A DNA stretch of 52,836 nt. It comes from Candidatus Zhuqueibacterota bacterium (GTDB taxonomy: Bacteria > Zhuqueibacterota > Zhuqueibacteria > Thermofontimicrobiales > Thiofontviventaceae). The notes beneath the pieces are model-generated. The model worked only from the letters and a program-made list of their open reading frames with translations, was not told the DNA's origin and did not search any database. Positions 16,424-25,111 of this stretch are shown in pieces (the first letter of the stretch is position 1; each line of letters opens with the position of its first letter). Where the stretch lies: contig JAFGOE010000063.1 in assembly GCA_016926625.1 (NCBI GenBank), positions 1-52,836 of the forward strand, in the 5' to 3' direction. The translations under genes and the position numbers were made by a program.

Positions 16424-17260
16424 ATGCCAGAAAAAAAAGCAAGAAATATAGGTGCCATCCTGTGTCCTAATTGCGGCAAACTGATTAATGCCAATTCGAA
16501 ATATTGCATCCATTGCGGACTCAAATATCCGGGCAAGCAAAATGTTTTTATTAAACTAATGACCATGTTCAATAAACGACTGAGTTACACCAAGATGATC
16601 ATTTATTTTTGCTCAGGATTATATATATTGAGCATTATCATCGATCCGTCTGCGCTTTCCGGCTCCGGAAGCATCTTCAATCTTCTATCCCCCTCGATAT
16701 ATGCTTTGGACAGGCTGGGCATGACCGGACAATACGCATTACTCCAGGGTAGATTCTGGACGCTGGTTACGGCCATCTATCTGCACGGCGGTCTGCTGCA
16801 TATCTTATTTAATATGCTCTGGATCCGGCAACTCGGTCCGATGGTTGAGGAACTATTCGGCCTCTCCAGGTTGATCCTGATATTTACCATCTCCGGAGTA
16901 CTCGGCTTCTTGATATCCGGCACATTAAACGAGGCATATACGATCGGCGCCTCTGGTTCGATCTTCGGCCTGATGGGAGCGCTGATATTCTATGGCCGAG
17001 ATCGTGGTGGCTTCTTCGGTCAAGCCATTTTTAAACAGCTGATCGGTTATGCAATTTTATTATTCGCTTTTGGCTTCCTGTTCTCCGGCATAAATAACTG
17101 GGCTCATGCAGGCGGATTCATCGGAGGCTACCTCACGGCGAAACTGCTTGGATATAGTGAAAGAAGACCAGAGACGCTCATTCATAAGAACGTGGCTTCA
17201 ATCAGCCTGATAATCACTGTCCTGTGCTTTATTTTGGCCATCTGGAATGGATTTTTCTAA
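16424..17260 (+). CDS. Rhomboid intramembrane serine protease with N-terminal zinc ribbon
   Basis: A 278-residue membrane protein. The N-terminus is a zinc ribbon with two CxxC pairs, CPNC (14-17) and CIHC (28-31). The rhomboid core follows, with about six or seven helices: LHGGLLHILFNMLW (120-133), GASGSIFGLMGA (175-186) with the nucleophile Ser177, and NNWAHAGGFIGG (224-235) with His228 completing the Ser-His dyad. Rhomboids cut transmembrane segments of substrate proteins within the bilayer. The zinc ribbon plus rhomboid fusion is known in several phyla. No clear Shine-Dalgarno precedes the ATG. It is probably transcribed from the promoter at 16085 and followed closely by the TPR gene. Confidence 0.93.
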   Translation: MPEKKARNIGAILCPNCGKLINANSKYCIHCGLKYPGKQNVFIKLMTMFNKRLSYTKMIIYFCSGLYILSIIIDPSALSGSGSIFNLLSPSIYALDRLGMTGQYALLQGRFWTLVTAIYLHGGLLHILFNMLWIRQLGPMVEELFGLSRLILIFTISGVLGFLISGTLNEAYTIGASGSIFGLMGALIFYGRDRGGFFGQAIFKQLIGYAILLFAFGFLFSGINNWAHAGGFIGGYLTAKLLGYSERRPETLIHKNVASISLIITVLCFILAIWNGFF

Positions 17261-17329
17261 ACATCGATCACGAACGAGAGACTATTCATCTCCTTATTGC
17301 TTTGTTTATTTCTATCAAATGTATCTATC

Positions 17330-18397
17330 ATGATCCACTCACCACGTTTAAAAATTACTCTTTTACTGGTCATTTTCAACATTTTCCCTGGCTCTGCCTT
17401 CCCGCAAAAATTATCAACCGACGAAGTCTTAATGACTAAAATCGATATCGCGATTAAATGTTTTCAAATGGAAGATTACGATTCAGCCCTGGTAATCTGT
17501 GATGAGATTATTCGACTCCATCCCGAGGAACCATTGGGATATCTCGGCGCCGCTTCCATCTATCACGGGATAATGAGAAATTACTGGACGAACAGATACC
17601 ATGCCGAGTTCGATAGCCTGATTACTCTGGCCATCGACAAGGGCGAGTCCAAACTGGCTGCTGATGACACGAATGCGGAAAACCACTTCTTCTATGGAGC
17701 AGCGAAAGGGATTAAGGGATTACAGCACATGAGACATCATGAATGGTTAGCAGCGTTCAGGGAGGGCCTCAGCGGTTTCAACCACATTAAAAAATCGTAT
17801 CAGCTCGATGACTCCATCTACGACGCGTACCTCGGACTGGGTCTGTTTTATTACTGGAAGAGCGTGAAAACACGTATTTTATCGTTTTTAAGATTCGTGA
17901 AAGATGAGCGTGAGAAAGGTATCGAATACATCAAAATTGCCGTCGATAAGGGCCAATTCTCAAAACTGGAAGGGCAGATGATACTGCTGCAAATCTATTA
18001 TTATGAAGGGATGTTCGATACGGCGTTAAAAGAGTGCCAACGGTTAGAACCACATTTTGCAAACGATCCGACATGGCTGTACCTGAGAGCGAAGATCTTA
18101 GTTCAATTGCATGAATGGTCAGAGGCGAGACTGTGCTACCACAAACTTCACCGCAAGCTGCAGGCCAGTCGCTTTAAACCCTGCTACGGTTTTCTGTCAT
18201 CATGTGAATTTGGACTGGCTCACTGCGAATATCAATTGGGCCGTTATACAGAGGCTGAAAAGTGGGTCTCTGATGCGCTCGAAAACGCCGGGAAACGAGA
18301 TCCTCACCAGGAAACCAATGGACCTTTACACTCGTTTGACGAAACGCTTTCACAGATCAGGGTACTCGAATCAGAACTGGCTGATCGTACGCGATGA
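17330..18397 (+). CDS. Exported TPR-type protein
   Basis: A 355-residue protein. The ATG at 17330 gives a good Sec signal (MIHSPRLKITLLLVIFNIFPGSAFPQ); a TTG at 17297 would add eleven residues and is less likely. The mature part holds tetratricopeptide-like helical pairs: KCFQMEDYDSALVICDEIIRLHP near the start and AHCEYQLGRYTEAEKWVSDAL near the end. The central YLGLGLFYYWKS region is reminiscent of a widespread uncharacterised TPR family from environmental bacteria. It starts 69 bp after the rhomboid gene and is probably co-transcribed. Role unknown; a periplasmic scaffold is plausible. Confidence 0.75.
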   Translation: MIHSPRLKITLLLVIFNIFPGSAFPQKLSTDEVLMTKIDIAIKCFQMEDYDSALVICDEIIRLHPEEPLGYLGAASIYHGIMRNYWTNRYHAEFDSLITLAIDKGESKLAADDTNAENHFFYGAAKGIKGLQHMRHHEWLAAFREGLSGFNHIKKSYQLDDSIYDAYLGLGLFYYWKSVKTRILSFLRFVKDEREKGIEYIKIAVDKGQFSKLEGQMILLQIYYYEGMFDTALKECQRLEPHFANDPTWLYLRAKILVQLHEWSEARLCYHKLHRKLQASRFKPCYGFLSSCEFGLAHCEYQLGRYTEAEKWVSDALENAGKRDPHQETNGPLHSFDETLSQIRVLESELADRTR

Positions 18398-18438
18398 ACG
18401 ACGTGCATCCGAATTGAGCCGTGAAGGGTTCTGAATCG

Positions 18439-18549
18439 TAAACCAGCAATCTTCCGATCAAAGGGAGATCTGACTTAAACCAGGTTGGAACATCCTCCCA
18501 TGTAAGATAGTTTTAAACCATGACTGCAATCTTCTATCAGGTAAACCAG
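18439..18549. repeat. Four spaced TAAACCA(G/T) direct repeats
   Basis: Octamers at 18439, 18476, 18514 and 18542 share TAAACCA; three are identical TAAACCAG. The first two intervals (37 and 38 bp) are nearly equal, between three and four helical turns. They lie 134-244 bp upstream of the ferredoxin -35. They may be binding sites or a decayed tandem repeat. Confidence 0.4.
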
Positions 18550-18682
18550 TTGATGAGCCTATGCAAACATTTCTATTACAAAAAAAGTTACAAATCGCGA
18601 AATCCTGTGTGCGAAGCAGAGCAGTATAAAATCCATTCAACCGACACAGATCAGGACGTGGAGGAATTAACTGAAAAATCAT

Positions 18683-18711
18683 TTGACTATTACATATTTT
18701 TTCATTATTTT
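18683..18711 (+). promoter_or_regulatory. Promoter of ferredoxin gene
   Basis: TTGACT (18683-18688), a 17 bp spacer and TATTTT (18706-18711). The start would be near 18718, giving a leader of about 59 nt carrying a small T-rich hairpin and a strong AGGAGG at 18763-18768. Confidence 0.45.
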
Positions 18712-18776
18712 TAATCTCATTTTTTTAATGAGCCTAATATGTTTCACTATTTAATTCTAATCAGGAGGTTGCCTCA

Positions 18777-18965
18777 ATGAAAGTTGTAATCGATGAAGAT
18801 CTCTGCACAGCATGTGAACTCTGTGTAGATACATGTCCGGAAGTCTATGCGATGGGCGAAGATGTCGCCACCGTCATCGTTGATGAAGTTCCCGAAGACG
18901 CAGAAGAATGCGCAAAGGAAGCCGCAGAAAGCTGCCCGGCCGAAGCAATTAAAATTATCGAATAA
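18777..18965 (+). CDS. Single-cluster [4Fe-4S] ferredoxin
   Basis: A 62-residue acidic electron carrier. Cys10, Cys13 and Cys16 (CTACELC) plus Cys53 (ESCPAEAI) are placed to bind one [4Fe-4S] cluster. Cys20 and Cys45 match the positions that form the structural disulfide in Thermotoga-type monocluster ferredoxins. The second cluster motif is missing, as in that class. AGGAGG with 8 nt spacing fixes the start. The gene is monocistronic, with its own promoter and terminator, so it is probably a general low-potential cytoplasmic donor and not part of a local enzyme complex. Confidence 0.95.
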   Translation: MKVVIDEDLCTACELCVDTCPEVYAMGEDVATVIVDEVPEDAEECAKEAAESCPAEAIKIIE

Positions 18966-18989
18966 AATCATAACCGGTTGCCAATGATC

Positions 18990-19020
18990 AAAGGGTAGAT
19001 TTAGTCGTCTACCCTTTTCT
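18990..19020 (+). terminator. Rho-independent terminator after ferredoxin gene
   Basis: A perfect 10 bp stem AAAGGGTAGA (18990-18999) / TCTACCCTTT (19008-19017) with an 8 nt loop, 24 bp after the stop codon and ending in a T-rich tail. Confidence 0.85.
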
Positions 19021-19043
19021 ATTGACTAAATTATAAATTTAGC

Positions 19044-19072
19044 TTGCTTTTCGTCACTTTTTATTTTAAATT
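19044..19072 (+). promoter_or_regulatory. Promoter of the 19-23 kb operon
   Basis: TTGCTT (19044-19049), 17 bp, TAAATT (19067-19072). The start would be near 19079, about 35 nt before the ATG at 19114. Confidence 0.55.
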
Positions 19073-19113
19073 TATGTTAACAATAAAATAACGATGTAAA
19101 ATGTAAGGTTTTT

Positions 19114-20028
19114 ATGACCATGAAAAAAATATTTGCTCTGACGATTATATCGATTTTATTATATCCGCTGTTGCTCTATGCGCAATGGCTTCGCCCTGGT
19201 CCTGAAGAGGATCCGAGAGACAGAGATCGACGCGTTCCTTCAAGCTATCTCTACCTGGATGCATTTGATCCCATTTTTTTAATCGATAAACCCACTGCCA
19301 ATACGCTCACCATCATTACAGATACACAACGTGAAACATACCAGCAGTATTTTCATGTGAACATGCGCGTATACAGTAACGGGGGTATGATCGCAGGGAT
19401 CGACATCGGCCTGACACGGGCACTCATGCTGGGAATCGCCTTCGGCGGACAGAACCTGATTGGCTCAGGGGATGTCATGTGGAATGAAGCTCCTGGTGTA
19501 CATCTTAAGTTCAAGGTGCTAAGGGAGCTGCCCAACGGCTTCTCCCCAGCGCTATCCATCGGATACGACAGTCAGGGCTATGGCAGATTTTACGAAGAGG
19601 ATAATCGTTATCAAATCAAATCGCCGGGATTTTATATCGTCGCCAGTAAAAATAATATCCTCTCGCGAGCACCCAGACGAAATCTTACCGCCATCGAGAT
19701 GGGTATACACGGCGGAATTAATTTCAGCAACGAAAATGGGGAGTCGCGTAATGATATGAATCTGTTCCTGGGTGCACACCTGGTCCTCGAAAGAGAACTG
19801 GCTATCATCTGGGAATATGACTCCGCTATGAATGATAAGACTGAGAAGCGATACGGTTCAGGAAGTGGTTACATGAATCTCGCCGTACGATGGATGTTCC
19901 TCGACCAATTTTATCTTGAATTCGCGTTGAAAGATATCAATAAAAATACTCTCGATGATGATGGGAACAATGTAAAGTACTCCAACAGAGAATTAAAAAT
20001 TGTATATCGTCGCCGATTGACTAGCTGA
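19114..20028 (+). CDS. Predicted outer membrane beta-barrel protein
   Basis: A 304-residue protein with a clear signal peptide ending LLLYAQ. The mature sequence alternates polar and hydrophobic residues in strand-like blocks (MRVYSNGGMIAGIDIGLTRALMLGI, AVRWMFLDQFYLEFAL) and ends in a strand, ELKIVYRRRL, as in outer membrane barrels. A charged PGPEEDPRDRDRR linker follows the signal. No named family was recognised. Translation may begin at Met1 or Met3. The CxxCH lipoprotein gene starts 14 bp later, so the two are co-transcribed and may act together at the outer membrane. Confidence 0.7.
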   Translation: MTMKKIFALTIISILLYPLLLYAQWLRPGPEEDPRDRDRRVPSSYLYLDAFDPIFLIDKPTANTLTIITDTQRETYQQYFHVNMRVYSNGGMIAGIDIGLTRALMLGIAFGGQNLIGSGDVMWNEAPGVHLKFKVLRELPNGFSPALSIGYDSQGYGRFYEEDNRYQIKSPGFYIVASKNNILSRAPRRNLTAIEMGIHGGINFSNENGESRNDMNLFLGAHLVLERELAIIWEYDSAMNDKTEKRYGSGSGYMNLAVRWMFLDQFYLEFALKDINKNTLDDDGNNVKYSNRELKIVYRRRLTS

Positions 20029-20042
20029 CCCGAGGTGTTATC

Positions 20043-20624
20043 ATGTATCGTGTTAAAGTAATTACCCTGCTGCTGATGAGCATGTACATCATCGGATGTT
20101 ACACCGTGATTCAGCATCCGACCCTGTCTGAATCCGTCATTCAGGAAAAGGGATTTTTCGACGAAAACGTTCTCTATATCGATGATTGTTCAAGATGTCA
20201 TGATTCAACACATCCCTTCCGATCGTCCTATATCGGGATGTATCATTCGATGCCGGCAGACCACGATTTTTATCGCTGGCAATATTTTTATGACATGACA
20301 TGGTGGCAGGAAAAAGATTTTTACTCACCGCCTCCTGCAATGGGTGATGCCGAAATATTACCACCCACACAAAAAAGAGATTTTACCAGACGCGATGAAG
20401 CTGTCGGAAATAACACCCTGTCTTCCCCCGCAGGAAACACGGGGCCTGCTACGTTGAGTAAACAAGCAAATAGCACATCTTCAAACCCATCATCGAACTC
20501 CGGTGAAAGCGGCTCTGATAAGCGTGACTTTTCACGACGCGATTCCGGTAATAGCTCTGATTCAAAGCCCAGGGAGAAACCTCAACCGTCAGACGCGAAA
20601 ACAAGTACTGAAAAAACAGAATAA
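20043..20624 (+). CDS. Lipoprotein with a CxxCH motif and repeated KRDFxRRD elements
   Basis: A 193-residue lipoprotein: lipobox MYIIGC gives a lipidated Cys19. The first half has a single CSRCH (49-53), the minimal haem c attachment motif, within YIDDCSRCHDSTHP; later Trp/Tyr-rich segments (FYRWQYFYDMTWWQEKDF) follow. The second half is a Pro/Ser/Asn/Gly-rich, probably disordered tail with two copies of KRDFxRRD (111-118 and 160-167). Whether the motif binds haem or a metal cannot be told: no distal ligand is obvious and no other c-type cytochrome or maturation gene is nearby. I do not recognise the family. Confidence 0.7.
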   Translation: MYRVKVITLLLMSMYIIGCYTVIQHPTLSESVIQEKGFFDENVLYIDDCSRCHDSTHPFRSSYIGMYHSMPADHDFYRWQYFYDMTWWQEKDFYSPPPAMGDAEILPPTQKRDFTRRDEAVGNNTLSSPAGNTGPATLSKQANSTSSNPSSNSGESGSDKRDFSRRDSGNSSDSKPREKPQPSDAKTSTEKTE

Positions 20625-20651
20625 AACAGCTCACCTCGCCGGGGATACTCT

Positions 20652-23039
20652 ATGTCAAACACCGGGAAGATAATCCGGGGCATCCTGATCGTCTCTATAT
20701 TAACATTCCTCTCTATTATCTTCTTCTCTCACTTATTAATAAACAGATCGATTCCCAAATATTCGGGTTCGTATCGATGCCATATGATCGGATCGAACGT
20801 GAGCATCTATCGGGATGATTACGGTGTACCTCATATCATCGCCAACGATGAAAAAGACCTCTTCTTCAGCGCCGGATTCGTTCATGCACAAGACAGATTA
20901 TGGCAATTGAATCTGCTAAAACACATGGCTAACGGCACGCTGTCAGAGATTTTCGGAGAGGAGACTAGATCATTGGATCGTTTCGTGCGACTCGCTGGTT
21001 TGTCACGACTAACGGAAAAGATCCTCGCCGACTTATCCCCTGAATCCACGACCATGCTGACTCACTATGTGAACGGGATCAATGCCTGTATCGATATCCG
21101 TTCTGCTAATTTACCGATCGAATTCATCACGAACGATCACTCCCCTTCCCACTGGACCATCGACGATATCATTACCGTCCATCGGTTCGTTGTATTGTGC
21201 AATTCATTGTTCCATAACGATGATCTGCTTCGATCAGCCATCGCGTATAAAGCACCCGCACGCCATCTGCGTGAGTTGAATTTAACGAAATCGTATATTC
21301 CCGGTCGCCATTCCTCTATTGATGCAAACGATGTTCTGAGGCTTCATCATTACCTGCAATCCGTTCGCAGTCAGATTAATTCGCTGCTCCCTATTGAATT
21401 TAATTTTTTTTCATGGTTTTTACCCGCAGAACAATCTGATACAAAGCATCCGATCCTTGCTCAGACCATTGATGTTGTCCCTTCATCAACAACGCTGTTT
21501 TATGAAATTCATCTCATATGTCCGAATATAAATTACCAGGGGTTCACCATTCCCGGGATCCCTTTATTCTTTGAAGGCAACAACAACGATTTCTCGTGGT
21601 CAGCCAACACACTTCTGCTCGATGAAATCCATTTTTTCATCGAATCTACCAATTCCAATTCGTATCGATCTGGTTCCACACGGCATCCGCTGGAACTGGA
21701 TCAGGAACTGATCGACGTTCGCAATCAGCCATCCGATACGCTCACCATCAGACGAACTCCTCATGGGCCTATCATATCCGATTTAGTCGAATCGTTTGTG
21801 GATCAACGATTTTCCGTCTCGTATCAGTGGGTTGGATCGATAACAACGGATGAATTTCTTGGTGCCTATCAACTGATCCATTCAAAAAACAGCCGTCAAT
21901 TTCTGGCCAGCGTACAGCATCACAAATTCCCGGCTTTGGAATTTATCTATGCGGACGCAAACAACATGATCGGACGCACCATCGCTGCTGTCCCTCCGAA
22001 ACAGCCACTAGCTCAGCGAATGTATCTGTGGGATGGGACGAGCACACAATTTGAGAAATATAAATTCGCCGATCCCGTCGAATTACCATCTTCATTTAGC
22101 AGCGAAATCAGCACTCCCAGTCCTGCGGCTCTGCTCTCACACTCGTTGAATCACGCGTCACGCAGGAACCATCATCTTCTGCTTCACCATCGTTATCAGC
22201 GTGTTCAGCAGTTGATTGAAGCAAAAACCAGCTTGAAACTGCCCGACATCATCGCGATGCAGAATGATTCATACTCAAATTTTAACGAGATGGTGACGCG
22301 ATCGATCATCGACGATATCTTGACGAGCAGCATCGATGAGCGCTTTAAATTATACTTTCATGACATACTCCATCACTACGATTATCGCGCCGAACGCGTT
22401 GATATCGCTACATCGATATGCCATGTGATGTCACACACGTTGCTCAGGAGCATTTTTCGCGATGAACTCGGCGACACACTCTATCGCGCGGTAGCTGCGA
22501 ATCCCTATGTATCAACGGATCTTCTATATCAAATTTTGCAAAATCCGACGTCCGTATGGTATGACGATGTGGATACCCGATTGGTTGAAAAGAGATCAGA
22601 CATCGTCAAATCGAGTCTGGCAGAGGCGTTTCTGTATCTTAAAAATCATTATGGCGAATTAGTTGATGACTGGCGTTGGGGTAAACTGACAACCCTTTAT
22701 TTTTCAGATAATCCGTATACCGATTCCTTAAAAAATTCATTATTAAAGGAAAAATCAATTGCTCTAAGAGGCTATGGTGATGCCATATTCTCCGCTGTAA
22801 CCGATTATACCCCTGAGGTGCATATCAGCCTTTTTTCCGGTCTGCTGCGGATTGCTGAAACATCAAACAGGGACTATACGCGGTCGCTCACCTATGCCGG
22901 CCAATCGGATCAGATCATCAGCGAACACTATGCTGATCAATTTTCTCTCTGGGAAAATAGCTCATTAAAAAAGTGTTTATTGAACAGAGAAAAGATAGAG
23001 GAAAAGAGCGTTAAACTGTTGGTATTGAAACCGAATTAA
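20652..23039 (+). CDS. Penicillin-acylase-family Ntn-hydrolase homolog lacking the Ser nucleophile
   Basis: A 795-residue protein with an N-terminal membrane anchor or signal (ILIVSILTFLSIIFFSHLLI). The penicillin amidase layout is recognisable: IYRDDYGVPHIIA (52-64), AGFVHAQDRLWQL (74-86), FGEETRSLDRF, the pro-region, then HPILAQT (266-272), YEIHL, the TIPGIPLFFEGNN segment (299-311) and SANTLLLDEIHFF. Active members cut themselves just before a Ser (SNxWV). The aligned position here is Phe252, in NFFSWFLPAE, with a Ser only two residues later. Self-processing and catalysis by the usual route therefore look lost, although the oxyanion Asn (311-312 region) remains. It may be a structural or binding protein. 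It follows the lipoprotein gene by 27 bp. Confidence 0.8.
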   Translation: MSNTGKIIRGILIVSILTFLSIIFFSHLLINRSIPKYSGSYRCHMIGSNVSIYRDDYGVPHIIANDEKDLFFSAGFVHAQDRLWQLNLLKHMANGTLSEIFGEETRSLDRFVRLAGLSRLTEKILADLSPESTTMLTHYVNGINACIDIRSANLPIEFITNDHSPSHWTIDDIITVHRFVVLCNSLFHNDDLLRSAIAYKAPARHLRELNLTKSYIPGRHSSIDANDVLRLHHYLQSVRSQINSLLPIEFNFFSWFLPAEQSDTKHPILAQTIDVVPSSTTLFYEIHLICPNINYQGFTIPGIPLFFEGNNNDFSWSANTLLLDEIHFFIESTNSNSYRSGSTRHPLELDQELIDVRNQPSDTLTIRRTPHGPIISDLVESFVDQRFSVSYQWVGSITTDEFLGAYQLIHSKNSRQFLASVQHHKFPALEFIYADANNMIGRTIAAVPPKQPLAQRMYLWDGTSTQFEKYKFADPVELPSSFSSEISTPSPAALLSHSLNHASRRNHHLLLHHRYQRVQQLIEAKTSLKLPDIIAMQNDSYSNFNEMVTRSIIDDILTSSIDERFKLYFHDILHHYDYRAERVDIATSICHVMSHTLLRSIFRDELGDTLYRAVAANPYVSTDLLYQILQNPTSVWYDDVDTRLVEKRSDIVKSSLAEAFLYLKNHYGELVDDWRWGKLTTLYFSDNPYTDSLKNSLLKEKSIALRGYGDAIFSAVTDYTPEVHISLFSGLLRIAETSNRDYTRSLTYAGQSDQIISEHYADQFSLWENSSLKKCLLNREKIEEKSVKLLVLKPN

Positions 23040-23056
23040 AATTTGGAAAGGTTGAT

Positions 23057-23695
23057 ATGATCGTAATCGAACGCATACTGGCACCCTTACTAGACATGAA
23101 CTGCTACATCGTCGGATGCACCGAGACCATGAATGCCGTAGTCATCGATCCCGCTGCTGATGAAGATGATATTATGGACAGACTCCAGTCGGCTCAATTA
23201 ACGCTTCGATACATCTTGATCACACATGGACATGTCGACCACGTTCTCAAACTCGAATCCTTTAAAAAAAGAACAAACGTCCCCGTCTGCATGCATCAGG
23301 ATGATCTATTTCTGCTGGGAGAAGCACGGCTGCACGCCCAATTGTTCGGTCTGCCGGATCCGGGAAATCCACAACCTGACCGATTCATTGAGAATGATGA
23401 TGAAATTCCTCTGGGGAATGAAAAAATCAGAGTGATACACACCCCCGGTCACTCTCCGGGAAGCGTCACTTACAGCATAGGCGAGCATCTCTTCGTGGGT
23501 GATTTAATTTTCTACGGATCCGTTGGTCGCACAGACCTCCCCGGTGGTAATCATAACCAGCTACTAAGAAGCATTACATCAAAATTATTTATTTATCCTG
23601 ACAAGTATAAGATCCACCCCGGCCATGGCCCAGAGACAACAATTGGCTACGAAAAAAGGACGAACCCATTTTTAGCTGATATTAATGGTCTTTAA
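23057..23695 (+). CDS. MBL-fold metallo-hydrolase (glyoxalase II-like)
   Basis: A 212-residue cytoplasmic hydrolase. Metal ligands are HGHVDH (57-62), HTPGHSPGS, GDLIFYGSVGRTDLPGG and HPGHGPETTIGYEK, the usual order for glyoxalase II-type or persulfide dioxygenase-related enzymes. The short length and the GSVGRTDLPGG motif match the YcbL/hydroxyacylglutathione-hydrolase-like group that lacks a glutathione-binding C-terminal domain. It starts 17 bp after the acylase homolog with a GAAAGG-like site and is probably the last gene of that operon. The substrate is not determined. Confidence 0.93.
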   Translation: MIVIERILAPLLDMNCYIVGCTETMNAVVIDPAADEDDIMDRLQSAQLTLRYILITHGHVDHVLKLESFKKRTNVPVCMHQDDLFLLGEARLHAQLFGLPDPGNPQPDRFIENDDEIPLGNEKIRVIHTPGHSPGSVTYSIGEHLFVGDLIFYGSVGRTDLPGGNHNQLLRSITSKLFIYPDKYKIHPGHGPETTIGYEKRTNPFLADINGL

Positions 23696-23721
23696 ATAAA
23701 AGATGTTCGATTTCTTTTCTC

Positions 23722-23750
23722 TTGCAAATTATTTCTTTTTATATTAAATT
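23722..23750 (+). promoter_or_regulatory. Promoter of folC
   Basis: TTGCAA (23722-23727), 17 bp, TAAATT (23745-23750), about 60 bp before the folC ATG. Same form as other promoters in the window. Confidence 0.55.
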
Positions 23751-23811
23751 TACGGTTTACATTTAATCCCTGGCGCGGAATTAACGGACAAGGTGTATCA
23801 GTTAAAAGAAT

Positions 23812-25086
23812 ATGGACAATCACGAGGCAATTCAGTATCTGTACGATTTAAATAGTCTGGGTTGGAAATTAGGACTGAATAAGATTCGCGCGCTACTGAG
23901 AGAAATTGGTAATCCGCATCAAAAGTTCAAGGTAGTTCACATCACAGGCACGAATGGAAAAGGTTCCACCTGTGCTATTTTAGAATCGATTCTTCACTCT
24001 GCGGGTTGCACCACGGGTTTGTACACTTCACCGCATCTGATTAGCGTCTGCGAGAGAATAAAATGCAATCAGGTGCCGATCGCCCTCGATGACCTTGTGT
24101 ATTATGTAACTCATTTAAGACCTCTCATCGATAAATATAAATGTACATTCTTCGAAGCCCTGACAACCATTGCTTTCAGTTATTTTGCGGACAGAAACAT
24201 CGACATCGCCGTCATAGAGGTCGGTCTGGGTGGCCGACTTGATGCAACGAACGTCGTAGATCCCGTCTTAACGATTATTACGGACGTCGAACTGGACCAT
24301 ACACAGCTTCTCGGTAACTCCCGGAAAAAGATAGCCATCGAAAAAGGCGGAATCATCAAGCAAGGTATCACCTGCCTCACGATGTCGAAACATACGACTG
24401 TAATCGATACATTAAAGGGTATTTGTGAACAGAAAAAGTCTCACCTGATCGAGGTAGCCAATCAGTACACGATTGGCAATTCATCCCACAACGGGAAATT
24501 TGAATCGTTCGATCTGAATTTGAACGGGACTGTTTATCCGCGACTCAAACTATCACTTATCGGTGAACATCAACATAAAAATGCAACGCTTGCCATCGCG
24601 TCCGTTGAACACCTGAGAAATGCTGGTTACAATATAAAAATTGACGATATATACAAGGGTTTAATGGAAGTAAAATGGCCGGGCAGAATGCAGTTGATCG
24701 ATCAATCACCGACATTCATCGTCGATGTCGCCCATAATCCCAACGGGATAAGAACGCTCATCAAGACAATCTCAAATTATTACACGTATGAAAATTTGAA
24801 TATCCTGGTGGGCATCGTCAAGACCAAGGATTACTCATCCATGATGAAATTGCTCAGTCAGATAGCCACCCACATCGTGGTCGTCAAATCCGAATCAGAG
24901 AGGGCAATGGAGACAGCTCCGCTGGCAAAAGTAGCACGCCAATATAACAAAAATGTTTTAGAATTTCAAACCGTACCCGAGGGATTGAAATATCTCAGAT
25001 CAATAAGTAAACAGGGCGATCTGCTGATCGGAACTGGTTCACACTATACGGTAGGAGAAATTTTAAAATACAATAAAAAAACTTGA
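23812..25086 (+). CDS. folC: Folylpolyglutamate synthase / dihydrofolate synthase
   Basis: A 424-residue Mur-ligase-family enzyme that joins glutamate to dihydropteroate or folate using ATP. The P-loop ITGTNGKGST (44-53), TSPHLISVCERI, FEALTTIAF, VIEVGLGGRLDATN and DHTQLLG are all FolC signatures, and DVAHNPNG marks the C-terminal glutamate-ligase domain. Length is normal for the family. It has its own promoter and no functional partners next to it; the following ABC gene uses a promoter whose -35 overlaps the folC stop codon. Confidence 0.95.
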   Translation: MDNHEAIQYLYDLNSLGWKLGLNKIRALLREIGNPHQKFKVVHITGTNGKGSTCAILESILHSAGCTTGLYTSPHLISVCERIKCNQVPIALDDLVYYVTHLRPLIDKYKCTFFEALTTIAFSYFADRNIDIAVIEVGLGGRLDATNVVDPVLTIITDVELDHTQLLGNSRKKIAIEKGGIIKQGITCLTMSKHTTVIDTLKGICEQKKSHLIEVANQYTIGNSSHNGKFESFDLNLNGTVYPRLKLSLIGEHQHKNATLAIASVEHLRNAGYNIKIDDIYKGLMEVKWPGRMQLIDQSPTFIVDVAHNPNGIRTLIKTISNYYTYENLNILVGIVKTKDYSSMMKLLSQIATHIVVVKSESERAMETAPLAKVARQYNKNVLEFQTVPEGLKYLRSISKQGDLLIGTGSHYTVGEILKYNKKT

Positions 25087-25111
25087 CAAATATGAAAATA
25101 TTGATTAAATT
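25083..25111 (+). promoter_or_regulatory. Promoter of the MalK-type ATPase gene
   Basis: TTGACA (25083-25088), 17 bp, TAAATT (25106-25111). The -35 overlaps the last codons and stop of folC. The predicted leader is about 135 nt. Confidence 0.55.

Larger units (their letters stand above)
18398..18776. other. Intergenic region with four TAAACCA repeats and the ferredoxin promoter
   Basis: 379 bp without a supportable gene. TAAACCAG occurs at 18439-18446, 18476-18483 and 18542-18549, with TAAACCAT at 18514-18521; spacings are 37, 38 and 28 bp. GCAATCTTC is also repeated (18446 and 18525 areas). The promoter of the ferredoxin gene lies at 18683-18711, and a small CTCATT/AATGAG hairpin at 18716-18732. 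Confidence 0.5.

Noticed and set aside
20187..20201. CSRCH as proof of a c-type cytochrome
   Set aside because: One motif alone is insufficient: no distal ligand, no other haem motifs and no maturation genes nearby.
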